Part shown: one piece after another, positions 42,206-55,043 of the stretch | How the letters are laid out: every line of letters begins with the position of its first letter | How positions within the stretch are numbered: position 1 is the stretch's first letter | Origin: Ditylenchus dipsaci | Taxonomy: Eukaryota > Nematoda > Chromadorea > Rhabditida > Anguinidae | Reading direction: 5' to 3' | Assembly (NCBI GenBank): GCA_004194705.1 | Contig: SADC01000331.1 | Coordinates: 1-64,000 of the forward strand | Length of the DNA stretch: 64,000 nt | Made by a program: the position numbers and the translations under genes | The notes under the pieces: model-generated | Databases searched by the model: none | Told to the model about the DNA's origin: nothing | What the model saw: only the letters and a program-made list of their open reading frames with translations

Positions 42206-43897
42206 AGGGTGCTTCAAAAATTGGTCATAGTTTTTTTTCTTCAGCGCTTTTGCACGACTCTTTAAAAGCAGATAGACTAATATCATGACAAGGTTTTTGC
42301 TGCGTTATGTTTAAAATACAATCTTCCATTGCTGCGTAGGCGTTTGTCCCCCTTTTGGACATTTTTGGCGCTCTGCCCTATGCTCTGTTTTCGCCACTTA
42401 GGCCTTATTTTAACACGAGAACGCTCGACCGGTATATGCGTGTATTCTGGTTGTGTGTGAGTCTTCATATTAGTTCTGTTGAGTTTTTCCTGCCGATCAT
42501 TTTAATATATTGCACTTGCGATTTCCCTATAAAGGTCGCCCGGAATATGCCAAACCAAGTATCCTTCAAATTCCAATACCAGGAAAACAGCTGGTTTTAT
42601 CTCTTCTGCTGTAATTTTGAGTGACTTCTGTCGAATTTTCGTGCTGATTTTTCGCTCATCTTGTAGCTTTGGAATTTCTCTGCAAGCATTGACCAGGCAT
42701 CACGCAGTTATAGACAGCTGTGACATGCTCTTGAACGACTTCAAGTGTAAATTTGACAGGTCATAAAAAAGTGGTTTTATGAGTTGAAAACTGGTTGTCC
42801 AATTTTTTTATACATGTTTCAACTCACATAGACTCATTCAATAGAGCAGATCCTGGCAGTCCTTTTGACACATTGCAATCGAAGATGTGACCTGGAGATA
42901 AGCAGTGTCCGCCTCTTGGGAGATTGTCCACTTTCCTCGAAATGGTCGAGTACTGGAAACTGGTTATTAGGTCACTTCATCGCACCCGAACACCAATGCT
43001 TATATACACAGAAATGATCAGCGTAAAAAATTGCACCAGAATACACGCATATACCGGTCGGGCGTTCTCGTGTTAAAGCCGTTTTATAGTTCGTAAGACA
43101 TTTTTAGTCCCGGCTAACATGCGCTGGCCTACCCTGAGCCTAAGGCCTAAGCTTAAAGGGGCATGATCGCGCCCGATGGAATAATTCCTGCATTTCAAAT
43201 TCGCGGGTACCAGGCATGCCAGAGATTTGAATTTCAAAATCGTTTTTAAAATCATTTTGAATGTTTTTTGGTGTGCTCATATTCTCGCTTGCTGTGATAG
43301 AAACTTATCTAAATGGAGATATCGTATTTATTTATTTGAGCAGAGGCTGAAAATGCATAATAATAAATCATAGTCGAAATAGTAATAATAAAAAATCACT
43401 AACAGCTTTAGACTCTAACAAGTCCAGCCATTACAGTCAACTGGACGACTCCTATGAGTACACCTGGAAAAAGCAAGCGAGAATATGAGCACACCAAAAA
43501 ACATTCAAAATGATTTAAAAACGATTTTGAAATTCAAATCTCTGGCGTGCCTGGTACCCGCGAATTTAAAATGCAGGAGTTATTCCATCGGGCGCGAGCA
43601 TGCCCCTTTAATTTAAAAAAAATAAAGTCTAAGTGGTTAAAGCAGAACGCCAAAAAATTTATAAAATGGGGACAAACGCCTCTGCGCCCTTCCATTGGTT
43701 CATGTGGTCGAGTGAAATGTGGAATCATTTAGGTTTCAAATGTTTCTGGGCCCAATTACAGGGGACCGAGGGAAAATCATGTTTGGACACCCAAAAAACT
43801 ATAATCCCAAGATTATAGATATTTTATATTTAAAAAAACCGCCGAAGAAAAAAGCTATGGTCAAAAGAATTGTTTCAAAGTATTTGACACCCTGTAC
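42206..43897. mobile_element. 1.7-kb element with TACAGGGTG ends containing a nested palindrome
   Basis: TGTACAGGGTGCTTCAAAAA at 42204 and TTTGACACCCTGTACTTTG at 43880 are inverted ends. Inside, 43150-43615 is a fold-back of its own (ATCGCGCCCGATGGAATAAT and complement, arms about 200 bp). The GCGTGTATTCTGGTTGTGTG segment at 42435 is mirrored at 43030-43060. The GGGCAGAACGCC segment of the 9597 element recurs at 42330 and 43640. No transposase is evident. Confidence 0.7.
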
Positions 43898-44073
43898 TTT
43901 GTTCTAAAATTTCGGAATACCCTTAGTAAGCATTACTTTTCCGGGAAAAAAGTTAAATTTGGTAGCAGATTTCAAATTTTTGCAGCAGAATCTCCCTTGC
44001 AAAAATTTTACTTATCCATATCATGAAAGGAATTAGATGGCATATAAAAATGAAAATTTAACGATTTTCAACC

Positions 44074-47000
44074 TTAAAATCCACCGGGATGCATATTACT
44101 TCGTCTCCTATAATCCCCGTTGGCGTATAAAAATCCGTCATCGCCCACATGAATGGCTTGCACAATTCCTTCAAAGCCAGTAGAAGTTTTGAATTTTTGT
44201 TGGAATTTTTGCTCCAAGTCAGTCACTAGTTGCTAAATTATATTTTTGGTAATCTCCATCATAAAATCATAATTAATTATACCTTTGAACAGTGTCTTCA
44301 AATTGAGTTATATCAGGTGTAAATTGATTGTGCAGAGTAGGTGCATCAATGGCCTCCTTGATGGTCTCGTTGAAACACAAAACACGGATAATTGGCTTAG
44401 CCATTGCCGAAATTATCTTCGAGCCTCCAGAGGCTCCAATTGCGAATTTTATCTGAATTAATTTTCATGAGGAAGGGCTCTTATAGACGTACAATTTTGT
44501 TGTCTTGGTGGTAAAAATTAATTTTTCGCGTAGCTCATCCTTCGTATGATAAGAAATTCCCAACCCTCGTTGAAAGAATTGTTTGATGTCAAGAAATTTC
44601 GGGTTTTTAAAAGCACCAATCCCAAAAAGTTTCTTATTTTCACATGTTTTAAAATATATTGATTGTCTAATTCTAATTTCTATAACTTAAATTCACCATG
44701 TATACAGTATTGACTGTATTAACTCCCCATCGGGAGTTATTTTTCAACCCAAAAAATCGAAAAATTTTGTGGTCGATTTTGAGATTTTTGGGCGCTCAAC
44801 CAAAATCTGAAAAGTGGAATCAAGTGAGCTCGTGCTGATTAAGAAAACGTGAAAACAGATTTGCGAAATGTTTGCTCTAGGTTGAGATATGAGGTCCTAG
44901 GATGGGGTTTAATAGAGTGAATACGGCAATAAAATCTAGGGTTAGCCGATTTACCGTTGAAACCGCTCTAATAATCGTTTAACTTTGGAAAATCCACCAA
45001 AAGTCTTAACGAATCCGCTTGTGAATTGACAGGCAAAACCAATAAGTGGCCAACCCTAATAAAATTATTTGATAGTCAAAAGTGTGCCATCATTCACATT
45101 AAATAAATCAAAAACTTCAAAAAAATGCGTGGAAATGATTTAAAAAAACGGCATTTTGATTTGTTAGAAAAGAGTTGACTTTTTTGTTAAAAAACATTTA
45201 AAATTTTGTCTTACATCGCCTGTTTTCCAGTCATACATTATGGTAGGGCTCATACTGCTCATTGGTCTTTTGCCTGGCTCAATGAAATTAGTTGGGGAGG
45301 GGGCAAAACCAAAGCCGTTGCTCATCCCAGGACTACTAAAGTCGTCCATTTCGTCATTCCAAACAACTCCTAACTTTTCTGACTGAACTACTGCTCCAAA
45401 CCTTAAAGCCAATATTATTTACAGCCAATTCAAAATTTCAAATTGTAAACCATCTGTTAACTGTGCTTGTGGCTGACACTCCATTTCCTTCCGCATCAAT
45501 GACTGAGACATGTGAAGTGCCGTGATCCTCTTTCTAAATTATTTATTTTCCTTTCCAAACATCCAAACTCTTTAGACTAGGGATTGGACAAAATTCCGAT
45601 TTTAAAAATGGGTTAAATTTCGCAAATTTCGAAAGATAAAAAATTCACTCGGAAAAAAGTTTTGAATTTTTTTTTGAAATTTTAATAAGTTTGTTAAATT
45701 TCTTTCCAAAATTCTTTCCCACTTTTTTAGTCTTCCGTTCCATCCCTACTGTTAACCTACGGGTGCAGTCAAGTCAATGCTGTAGTAGGCAGGGAACATG
45801 GCGTGTGGAGGTATTTTCTTTAGCACAGCTTTGGTGTATTCCCTGGAGCTCATGTTTAAAGACAACTGCAATGCCTCTGGCACAAAGTCCACATCACCCA
45901 GTTTAGTTCTTTGCGAATAAGCAAATTTCTGTGCCTCAATCATCCAGTGGTAGAAAGCGGTGTCGTCCAGCACAGCACTCATTGGATTAGCCTCTCGTTT
46001 ATGATCACTGAATCTAGCTGCAATAAAAATATTGAGTACACAATTGCTTGAGTTAGTTGTTTTTGACTACTCACAAACCATAACCGCCACAAGAGACTGC
46101 ATGACAGCAAAAGAAGAGGGAGGCGGTGGGCCACACATGCGCTGGTTTTCGAAGAATCCATCGCTTACTAATGGACGTTCATAGACTTTAGGTTTGTACT
46201 TGGCTAGATCCTCTTTAGTAAGCAGTCCACCTACAAGTGAAATTTGATTAAAAAACACATTTTTTGGAATTTTCACAATATAAAAAAAATTTCCTAATAA
46301 AAAAAACCCTAGTATTTTCGCATGATAAATTATCTCAGTTCTTTAAAGAAGTAGAGTAAGTGGTAAGCGGTCAAAACCTTGCTAAGCCCATAGTAAAACT
46401 TAAAAAACGGAAAACAATGCAAACAAAATATGTTTTTCCTACTTAAAGGGTCATTGCCGTCTCCGACAACGGTTGTCCCCCGCCAATTCTAAATTTTTTT
46501 CTCAATCGTTGGATTTACGTACAAATTTTTAAACTTGGTTTCTAACAAAATTGTACCTAAAATTAAATTCTAGGCCTTGTTTTGTTAGAAACCAAGTTGA
46601 AAAATACGTACAGAAGTTGAATGATTAGGCAAAAAAAAATTGAATTGGCGGGGGACAATTCAAAACAGGTGGCAATGGCCCTTTAACCACTTCTCATCTC
46701 AGATCCAACCCCAATTTTTCGTGAGATTTTTTCTAGAGCTATGTTCTTATCACCGACAATTATGGTGGTGGATTTGACCGTTTTTATTTAAAAAATTTTT
46801 TAGGCCAATTGATCAGACCAATGGACCAATCCTAGTAAAATTGACCAAAATTGAGGTCAATTGACCGGTGAATTCAGTAACCCCGCCGTAAATCCGTCAA
46901 TTGTCTCCTTGTCCAGATTTAAAAAGTTGTTATTGGCATTGTGTTTTTGACCATATTTCGGACACTGCTCTCAGGCAACTTAGCCACAATTTTGTAGCCA

Positions 47001-48883
47001 GTTAGATGAGCTACAAATGAGAGGTAGTTTGCCAAATATCAGTCTTTAAAAAGGGTAAACATAGTTACAAGAACAAGATTTCGAATCAGGAAGCGTTAAA
47101 AGTATGTGACGCGCTAGTGAAGACCCCGGTGCAAATTTTGCCTTGGCCCAACTGTTGATTTTTAACATAAAAAACAATAGGGAGACCAAGACATTTTTCT
47201 TAAAAATCAACAGGGGAACCAAAGGCAAAATCTGGACCGGATCCTCTATTAGCGCCAAACATAGCTACAAGAACAAGATCTTGCATCAGGAGGCGTTGAA
47301 ATTAGCAAATACAGGATTTACGGTATCTACCTATATTTTTTTTGACTTATAAAATTTACCATTTCTTTGAATTTCCTCCACAATGATATCCGCCATCTCT
47401 CCATGGTAAAACATATGGACTGGGTCTGGCGAAAAAGCAATTTTTTCGAGGGTGTTAGCCAGACTTGTACGACGAATCAGATCTCCAAACTGGTATACTT
47501 TGTCAGTGGCACTGTTGATCCATCCTCTTTAAATATAAGCATAAATAAAATCAAATGTGCATTTCAGAGACTTACTGCATAGAAGGCAGTGTGCGGAAGT
47601 GTTTCTCTTTCACACCAAGCACATAAGCCAGAAATTCAGAAACAGGCACTCCATTTCTGGCTAGAGCAGCAGATGGCAACACTAGTTCAGACCAGTTGAC
47701 TCGTCCACTGCCGAACTCTTTGTAAGCCAGCCAATATCCAGCCAGTTCTCCAGGAGTTGCTATTGCTCGGTATCCTGCAAGACAATGGTTTAAAGTAAAG
47801 ATGAGTTCATTATACTAAAGAAGACAAGAAACCATATTTGGAAGCCCATTCATCGGAGCCAAACATGTCTCGAGAACTGGCTGCAGGCGCTGTTTCCCTG
47901 GCATCTACAACTTTGCAGGACTTGAGGTTCTAGAATAATTAGCTTGTCTGATGTTGATTATTTACAGTCGAATCTCGTTAAAACAGCATCCACTCAATTG
48001 GTTTTGAAAAAGGTGATCATTTAAAAACTATCGCCTAAAACGGATGTCCTTGCTATTTTTTGACTAGACTAACGAATCCTTACATGTAAAAGATTTCAAA
48101 AATAGAGGTGAAAAAGTGTCAGGCCCTAGGCGGAATCGAACTTGAGGCTACGCCGGTCAAAAGAGATTCGACTGTATTGGGTTGAATATAGAACTAACTT
48201 GTTGTAGAAGGTCATTATGAAGCCCCCCCAGCCCACTGCTCTGGGGATTGGTCACACCCATGCAAAACAAAGAAGCAATTGAAGCATCCACAGCATTGCC
48301 ACCCTTTAGCATTATATCCCTGCCCATTTCACTGCATATTCCATGGTCACACGTGATGGCTGCTTTACGGAATTTTCCCTAAAGTAAATTTGAAACCCAC
48401 AGATAAACACTATATCAGTTTATAAACTGACCATCAAACTGTAGGATGGGGTAGCCAATCATAGCGATGCTCTTTGTTGTTGGGGAACTGCAACTTGTGT
48501 ATTGTTTATAAAATATCATTAAAATTCTTTTAATCAATAAAATGTTTAGCACTTTTCTGATATTTCAGCTATTTTTTCAGTTTTGACCGGGTAGCTACAA
48601 TCATACGTTGAAAACATAAGATATGCGAGAAAATTTTAACTCGTCAAATATAAAACATGACTAAAAGTTATTTTTAGTTTGATTTCACCGTAAAAACTAG
48701 CTACTTTCTTAATATAGGCGAAGTATTTATAAATTAATATTTTTTTCTTAAAATTTATATACCATTGTCTGTTTTGCATGTTCTGGACGGGAATGACTAA
48801 GTTGAGGTATGACAACAAATAAAACTAGAGCTACAAACACGCCAATCATGATCACACAACCAGTAACTATATTGATTATGAGC
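44074..48883 (-). CDS. GGT: gamma-glutamyltransferase (GGT family)
   Basis: Twelve minus-strand exons are seen: 48883-48763, 48487-48432, 48378-48199, 47929-47833, 47774-47576, 47526-47360, 46230-46079, 46017-45757, 45529-45451, 45401-45215, 44452-44283 and 44232-44074 (stop). The first encodes a signal-anchor helix (MIGVFVALVLFVVIPQLS). Later ones match the large and small subunits: CSEMGRDIMLKGGNAVDASI, GELAGYWLAYKEFGSGRVNW, MADIIVEEIQRN, GGLLTKEDLAKYKPKVYE, the autoprocessing and catalytic threonine in DHGTSHVSVID, then NDEMDDFSSP, PTNFIEPGKRPMSSMSPTI and IKFAIGASGGSKI. The enzyme cleaves extracellular glutathione at the gamma-glutamyl bond. About 600 residues match the family length. One-base shifts lie at the seven-C run at 48223-48229 and near 48372. 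The initiating exon is uncertain, and an internal Met at about 48845 could serve as start. Confidence 0.93.
44453..45214. other. GGT intron without recognised feature
   Basis: A 762-bp AT-rich intron between the PTIMYDWKTGDV and IKFAIGASGGS exons. It has short inverted segments but no clear element ends or coding. Confidence 0.55.
46443..46690. mobile_element. TTAA-ended palindromic MITE in a GGT intron
   Basis: TTAAAGGGTCATTGCCGTCT and GGTGGCAATGGCCCTTTAA are inverted ends. Inner arms hold CCCGCCAATTC and AACTTGGTTTCTAACAAAA with complements. A close copy is at 62353-62603 and a half copy at 22545. The TTAA edges suggest piggyBac-like mobilisation, but this is only an inference. Confidence 0.8.
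46700..47359. repeat. GGT intron with relatives of the MDH-upstream palindrome
   Basis: 46935-47060 resembles 37313-37443 (GACACTGCTCTCAGGCAAC, TTTTGTAGCCAGTTAGATGA). 47060-47100 and 47260-47300 share AGCTACAAGAACAAGATCTT-like bases. GGTCAATTGACCGGTG at 46855 is a short palindrome. No exon is needed here for GGT. Confidence 0.6.
47965..48180. mobile_element. pogo-like MITE in a GGT intron
   Basis: TTACAGTCGAATCTCGTTAA and GGTCAAAAGAGATTCGACTGTA are inverted ends about 215 bp apart. The internal GTGTCAGGCCCTAGGCGGAA is a degenerate copy of the family module. Confidence 0.82.
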
Positions 48884-48949
48884 CTGAAAATTTTCGAATA
48901 AGCACACATCCAAATTCAAAAAAAATATTCAAATTATAACGGGCAAACC

Positions 48950-49095
48950 TTTTTCTGCCGCAGAAATACTTTTTTTGCCGCGAATTTTTTCTCGTTGTAA
49001 AACGACTTTTCACGGCACAAGAAAATATGCGTTGCGGTAGAAAAAAGTATTTTTACGACAAAAATTTTACGGTAAAAAAAGTATTTTTACGGCAA
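48950..49095. repeat. small inverted array of TACTTTTTTTGCCGC-like units
   Basis: GCCGCAGAAATACTTTTTTT faces AAAAAAGTATTTTTACGGC copies about 100 bp away. The style resembles the repeat arms in MDH intron 5 but with a different unit. It lies just upstream of the GGT first visible exon. Confidence 0.6.
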
Positions 49096-49099
49096 GAAA

Positions 49100-49880
49100 A
49101 AAATTATAACTGGATTCGAAGTTGAAACAGAAATAAGAATACGAAACAGAAATAACGTGTAATTTTCGATGGCTAAGTATTTAAACGTAGTCAAATATGT
49201 TTTATCATGATGAATTATAGATTTTCGCAGCAAAAACTCAAAAAAATATTGTCTCACGATTGATTTCTTTCCTAAGTTTTTGTTTTTCAGTGGCCTTGAT
49301 AGAGCTCTTTGCGAGATCGCTCATATTCCAAGTCCCAAATTCCGTGGCAAGATTGTGCAGGATGGTAGTTGATTTATTAAATATTTTGAAGCAGATTACG
49401 TGCACATTTAAATACAATCTGCACATAGAAATGTATTTTAATATTTCGATGAATTTCATGTGCCCCCTATACTTCAGCTGATGAAAAATAGACATTTTGA
49501 AGAAATCGGCTTTTTCGCAAATGTTAATATAACAGATAGAAAGATCACTGAAACTTGGCCTGGGAACATAAATACTAAAAAGTAGACCAACTGCCTCGAA
49601 AAATAGCTTGGAAGTCGGGACTTAATAAATTTGGTTGGCCCTAAGGCAGTTCACTTTTTTATTGGATAAAATTTGTCACTAAACTGAATATTTAGACTTT
49701 AGTCAGTTTTTTGACTGCAAAAATTGTAATTCGCCGACTAATTTTTTGACCTAATTTATTGATTTCCAAAAGTCTAATTTTTAGTACGTAATTTCCGATT
49801 CGACTATGGATCCTGGTGAAAAATGAATTCTGGAAAACTTATGGGGTTTAATTTTTGAAATAAAAATTGAGCAGTGAAAA
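49100..49880. other. intergenic, no feature recognised
   Basis: AT-rich sequence upstream of GGT. Its 5' exon or promoter could lie here but nothing diagnostic is visible. Confidence 0.5.
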
Positions 49881-49884
49881 TTCA

Positions 49885-50440
49885 AAAAAGTACTTATTTA
49901 CCTTGACTCCTCCCATTATGGATTTTTCAGAAAAATGGCCCAAAATTACCCTAAAGCTAAATTTCCCGCTCAACATGATAAAAAAACGCATTTATAAACA
50001 CTTTTTAACTAAAAATATAGAATTTTGTAAAAAATTGCCTTCCAGTCCTCAGAGGTAGATCGTATTTTAAAGGTATTCTAGGGTCATTTTTAGGTAATTT
50101 ATCACAGTTTTCTCACTGGAGCTGGGCAAAAACAGCCTCTATGCATTTTTATTCAAGATTCGTGCATGCAAGGCCTAGAAAGTAAAAACCTGTTAAAATC
50201 AACAACTTTCGCCTATATTTGTTGCAAAAGAGGCTTAAATTTAATCAAAAATACTTTAAAAAGACCATCTCCCTCTGAGGGTGGAAGGCGATTTTTTACA
50301 ACATTCAAGATTTTTAGTTAAGAAAGTGTTGCTAAATAATTATTTTATCTTTTTGAGCAGAGAAAGTAAGCTTACGGGGTAATTTCGGGCCATTTTTCAA
50401 AAAATCCAAAAAGGGGGGGGGGTCAGGGTGAATGAGTATC
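49885..50440. repeat. 550-bp palindrome
   Basis: CTTGACTCCTCCCATTATGG and ATGGCCCAAAATTACCC on the left face GGGTAATTTCGGGCCATTTT and GGGGGGGGTCAGGG on the right. Inner arms include TTCCAGTCCTCAGAGG and CCCTCTGAGGGTGGAAGG. The centre is near 50160. Confidence 0.8.
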
Positions 50441-50449
50441 TTCCAAAAA

Positions 50450-52290
50450 TAAGTTTTGCAGCCCCTGCCTTCTTTTTCGAATTGTGCATTGAAATTACCT
50501 GGATTGTTTTAGTATAGACAGCGTTTGGCTCCAAATACTTGTTAGGTTATCTTAAAAAGAATTCTAACCAGTCAAAACTTTGATCGTAAATCAAAAGCTG
50601 CGACAACATTTAGGGTTATGTTGATAACCATTGCCTTAAAAGTAATCCAAACCATAGTCTTTTTCACTTTTTCGAATCTCATCTTATATTTTAAAATATA
50701 TTATGTAAAATGTGTTTTGTAGCTCTTGATATGCGCTAAGCATAACATTAAAATTGTTGTTGTTGTTGCTTTTAATGCTCAATCACACTTTTGACTAGTT
50801 AGAATTCTTGTCAATGTTTGTAAACTTTAAAATAATCTAATGAGTGTTTAGAATTTTAAAAACAGTCCAGATAAGTTCAATATATTATTTGAATTGTTTG
50901 GGCTATAAAAATCTACTTTTCGAAATTTTCTCATGCATTTTAATTTTAAACTTTGATTTAAAAAAGTAACCACAAAAGTCGTCAGTGAATTTTTTCAGAC
51001 CATTTATGTCGTGAAATTTATGTGTAAATTCCAAAAATTCACCTTGACTTCCAATGTGAGCTGTAAGTCTTTGTCGTCTCTGTTGGCTGACCTGAATTTA
51101 ATTGGTCTGCAGAATTAGGGTGAACTTGCACCCGGTAAGTCATTGGCTACCCTACCAGCAGTCGGGACAGCAACACCGAAGGTTAGTCAGACAAACAAGC
51201 TGCAAAAAACAAATAAGCGATCACTAACACCGACAAATAAATGAAGTACAGGAAGTTTGACAGTTACTTAATCGCGGGTTCTTCGGTTCAAACAATTTAT
51301 TGGTTTGGGTCATAAATTATTTTCCCTTTGAACTGCACTAGCAAAATAGAACAATAATTTTATGATCTGTAGTCTATTAGGTCGTCCGTAAAATTTGCAC
51401 CCATTCGGATTTTTCGAAAGTCAACTTGGCCTCTCTTGCTGTTTTTGAAATTTTAGAAGAATCTACTTTTTAGATTAAACTAAAAATTATATTTACCATT
51501 GAGGGAAAGCTTTTTAGGAATAAAAAAGCTGTTTTGCACTTTCTTACTTATTTTTTTCAAAGAATTTTATATTGAAAATATGTTTCAGAAACTTTTTGGT
51601 TCCTGAAAATTCGAAATTTTAAGCAGAATTTTTTATGGAAAACCTTACAGATTAATAAAAAAACATCAACAATGATATAATTTAATTTTTTCGAACTACA
51701 TAGGAACCGAGGTTGGCAGGATACGGTTTTGAATTCTCATGTGTGGCTTGTACAAAGTATTAATTATGAATTTGCAGGCGCGGTTCACAGTGTTGCTTGA
51801 CAAGCTACACCCAAGCCACGCCTAAAAACATATATGGGTGGTGTCTATTTGTGGTTTTTCCTCTTAATTGGTATGACGTAAGGTCCCGCTTATCAGACCT
51901 CACTGCAAAGCACATTTCCAAAAAATGTAGGTTTGTGCTCGGGATGTGGTCGAAAAAGGCACACTCTAATAACACTGAGTTAAACTATTAGATTTTGCCA
52001 AAATGTAGAAAACAACAAGGATACCAAACAAACAATTTAAAACCGCACGAACTTTTTTCTCGTGAGATATCAAATGGAATACGGCATTTTAATATATTTT
52101 AAATCAAAGAGGCATGCTCCTCGCCGATGGGAATATTTTGAAAAGCAAACACCAGGTAAAATATAAAAATATATATATTTTTTAATATATATATTTATAT
52201 ATATTTTAAAATATATATATCTTAAAATACAAATTTGTTGAGAACCCTCCGTAAATAATAAAATAATAAAAAAAAACACTTTCATTATAC
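50450..52290. other. intergenic AT-rich sequence with an ATATAT palindrome
   Basis: 50540-50825 has the partial inverted pair AATTCTAACCAGTCAAAACTT / TTTTGACTAGTTAGAATTCTT. 52158-52235 is an almost pure A/T imperfect palindrome. 51050-51250 is less AT-rich but shows no convincing exon. Confidence 0.55.
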
Positions 52291-52299
52291 AATAGCATT

Positions 52300-52400
52300 G
52301 TTGGCTCAATAGTAAAGCGGTGGCGCACTGTTGTCGATTTGCATTGAAAGAATAGTTTTTTCTTGACTTTTATTAAATTGTGTAGGTTTTATTCTCGTTT
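52300..52400 (+). repeat. weak tRNA-like A-box sequence
   Basis: TTGGCTCAATAGTAAAGCGG resembles a tRNA D arm and A box (compare 10090). No good B box follows: GTAGGTTTTATTCTC is the nearest. Probably a decayed SINE head. Confidence 0.35.
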
Positions 52401-53407
52401 GAGTTCCACTGGTACCCGCCTCTAAAAATATTCGCATCATGCCCTTCGGCCCCTCCAGAAAAAGGCATTGGGTTTTCCAAAATACCATGGTCCTGAAAAC
52501 CATGCAAAATACTTGAAAAAAATTCAGTTACATTATAGATGTTGCTAATCCCAGCCAAAGCACAAATAAAACGCCTCCAAACACTTTTTTTGTCTATTAC
52601 ATCCCTACTCTGTCTATAGTCAGTCAAAAAAGTTTGTTTGGAGGGGTATTATACGGGAAACATCTTTACCAAAACCAAAAATTTTTAAACTGGACGTCTA
52701 AATACATATTTTCTGTATAATTTATTGAAAGAATTTGCTTTTCCAGACTTTATATCTTTCATAAAGAGTAAAAAAGTAGGGTTATGTTTAACTACAATAA
52801 ATTTATCTCTCTATCTAGCCAGTAAAAAAAGAACACTTCGAATACTTGTTAGGTTGACAAATAGTAGCAAAGCTGACTTTACTTGCCCATACACACGCAA
52901 AACTAGTTTGGCTTTGACTAGTCAACCCTGTTTTTTAGGTGTCCATTGATGGGCTAAACACAAAACTATAAGGAACACATTTTCTCTGTCAAAGCAAAAG
53001 GGTTTGTAGTGAGTCAAGGAATGAAAAACACAAAACTTCGCTTACATTCAACAAACACTGGGTAGGGATGCAGCAAGTCAAAAAGCTCGCCGTTTTCGGG
53101 GGTATTGAAAGGGAAAATCAAGCGCAATTGCTTTTCTCCCTTACAGCAAAGAAATAAATTTCATTCCATTTTGAACTGTTTACTAAAAAGAGGGATCAAA
53201 TGCGAAGGAAAATGGTTGGTTGACCTCAGATCGGATGGATGAAATGCTGACGCATTTAAATGATTTGAAGAAAAAATGCAAAAAAATCAGTTTCTGTCGA
53301 TTTAATCCGTTTTGTTGGAAGATTTCGAAAAATCAACTAAAAAATTACCAAATCTTGCAAAAATTAATATTAGTCGCATATTCCCAAAAAGGGTTTGCAA
53401 AACAAAC

Positions 53408-53790
53408 TACAGTAAAACCTCTATTAATAGACCTATCCAAAATCCAGTATTTTCTTCATTAATCCCTTGCGTTTTTGGCCAAGTTTTTGTTGTCGACTAC
53501 CAGGCATGTTTCAGACCAAATTTAGCTAAGAATCCGCTCTACATTTTGATCAATAGCATGCCTGATAGTGGACAACAAAAGGTGAGTCGAAAACATGGAA
53601 CGCAAAAACGGCAAAAGTTACTTGGCGCTTTATTTTTCCAAGAACGGCAAAAAACACAGGAAAATTATTTATCGAACAATTTTGCAGTTTTCCTGTCGTT
53701 TTGCATTTATGATCAAAACGCAAAGAACAAATTTTAAAAAAGAATATTGAATTTCGCAGAGGTCTATTAATATAGGTTTTACGGTAACTA
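53408..53790. mobile_element. pogo-like MITE with CAGTAAAACCTCTATTAATA ends
   Basis: CTACAGTAAAACCTCTATTA at 53408 and TATTAATATAGGTTTTACGG ending about 53786 are inverted. Inner arms carry CTTGCGTTTTTGGCCAAG and CGTTTTGCATTTATG-like mirrored pieces. The open frame here is not considered a gene. Confidence 0.75.
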
Positions 53791-54654
53791 ACAAAGTTTT
53801 GAGTAAGTAACGATTAAAAAAACAAGAAATGCGTCAAATAACTTGAAACTATTGGCAAACATATAAAAGAGTGGTATGGTGCAGAGAGCTTATTCCCCAA
53901 ACAAATTTTTGCTACTCATCCCAATCAGCCAGCTTAATAAATTGTGCAAACTGCAATCAAGAAACTTAATCATACTGCTGCTCTGCTATTCAACCTGGAC
54001 ACCATGTGCACTTTCAACTCTTCTTCTTCTTTATGTCTTGTTTGGATAACCTGTCGATTTAGCGCGCTAAATTATTCCTTTATCCACAGGTTTTCCACCT
54101 TTTCTTTTTTGTTGTCAAGTGGACGGAAGCTTTTCTTCTCCTTATTTTCATACACACAGAGTTAAATAGGTAAATAAATCTAGGGGCTTTTTTAAATAAA
54201 TGAACACATAGGGACGATCAACTTGACATTGATTCCATAATTAAGGGAATCAAAATAGCACAAAAAATAGCTAAAGCATGCAAATACATTTTATAGCTGG
54301 GTTATCGGGCTTATCAACACACTGGCTTACGTCTTTTTATCCTATATTCTTGCTGACAGTACAACTAGTTAGGTAAGCTTGATATTTGTTCTTTTTCATG
54401 TGTGCTTTTGCTGCAATTAATGTGCACAAACAGCGACATCATGGATTCGACATGCAAAAACAAATGCTCTTACTGCCAGACTATTTTGCCAACGACCTAG
54501 CCTTCGACCTACACAGCAAACAAAGAGAACAGGAAACAAGACATTACAAAGCAAAGACAAAAGCTGATTTCTAGTTTTGTTGTATCGAGGAACTTTTATC
54601 AAGCACGGCCCAGTTCTCCAGTCATGATCAAGGGTTTTCAAAAGGCTGTAATTA

Positions 54655-55043
54655 CTTTCCCCTGTCAAATTATTCTTTTACCCCGTCAAATCGCGAAAAA
54701 TTATTTCTCTGAAGTATTTCTTTAATTTTTACTAAGTTTTCATACCAGCGTGTAGCCCTGGATCTCAGCTTTCTAACAAGCAATCAACTTACTCTCTGAG
54801 ATTTTCAAAAGTAGGAGAAAAAAGTCTTTGTATAGACCCGATTGTCTGAACAATTTATTCCATACAAAGACTTTTTTCTCCAACTCTTTTATAATCTCAG
54901 TAAGTCAGTTGATAGCTTATTATAAAGCTGAGATTAAGAGCTACACGCTGGTAAAAAACTTAGAAACCAATTGAAAAATTTTTAGGATGAAAACCAAGTT
55001 ATAAAATTTGATGGGGTAAAAGAACAATTTGACAGAGTAAAAC
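54655..55043. repeat. 390-bp palindrome
   Basis: CCCCTGTCAAATTATTCTTT and CCCGTCAAATCGCG are mirrored by AATTTGATGGGGTAAAAGAA and TTTGACAGAGTAAAAC. Inner arms contain AAAAAAGTCTTTGTATAGAC and its complement around a centre near 54850. 55300-55330 has a CTTTAAA-ended relative of the 14290 element. Confidence 0.8.

Noticed and set aside
42206..43897. Retroviral or LTR element in the MDH-GGT interval
   Set aside because: The ends are inverted, not direct, and no reverse transcriptase, integrase or gag-like motif was seen here or elsewhere in the window.
51050..51250. Possible 5' exon of the GGT gene
   Set aside because: Composition is less AT-rich, but I could not find a frame and splice sites on the minus strand that join the signal-anchor exon at 48883.
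53312..53737. 141-residue open frame on the plus strand
   Set aside because: It spans the ends of a pogo-like MITE and has no domain or conserved motif.
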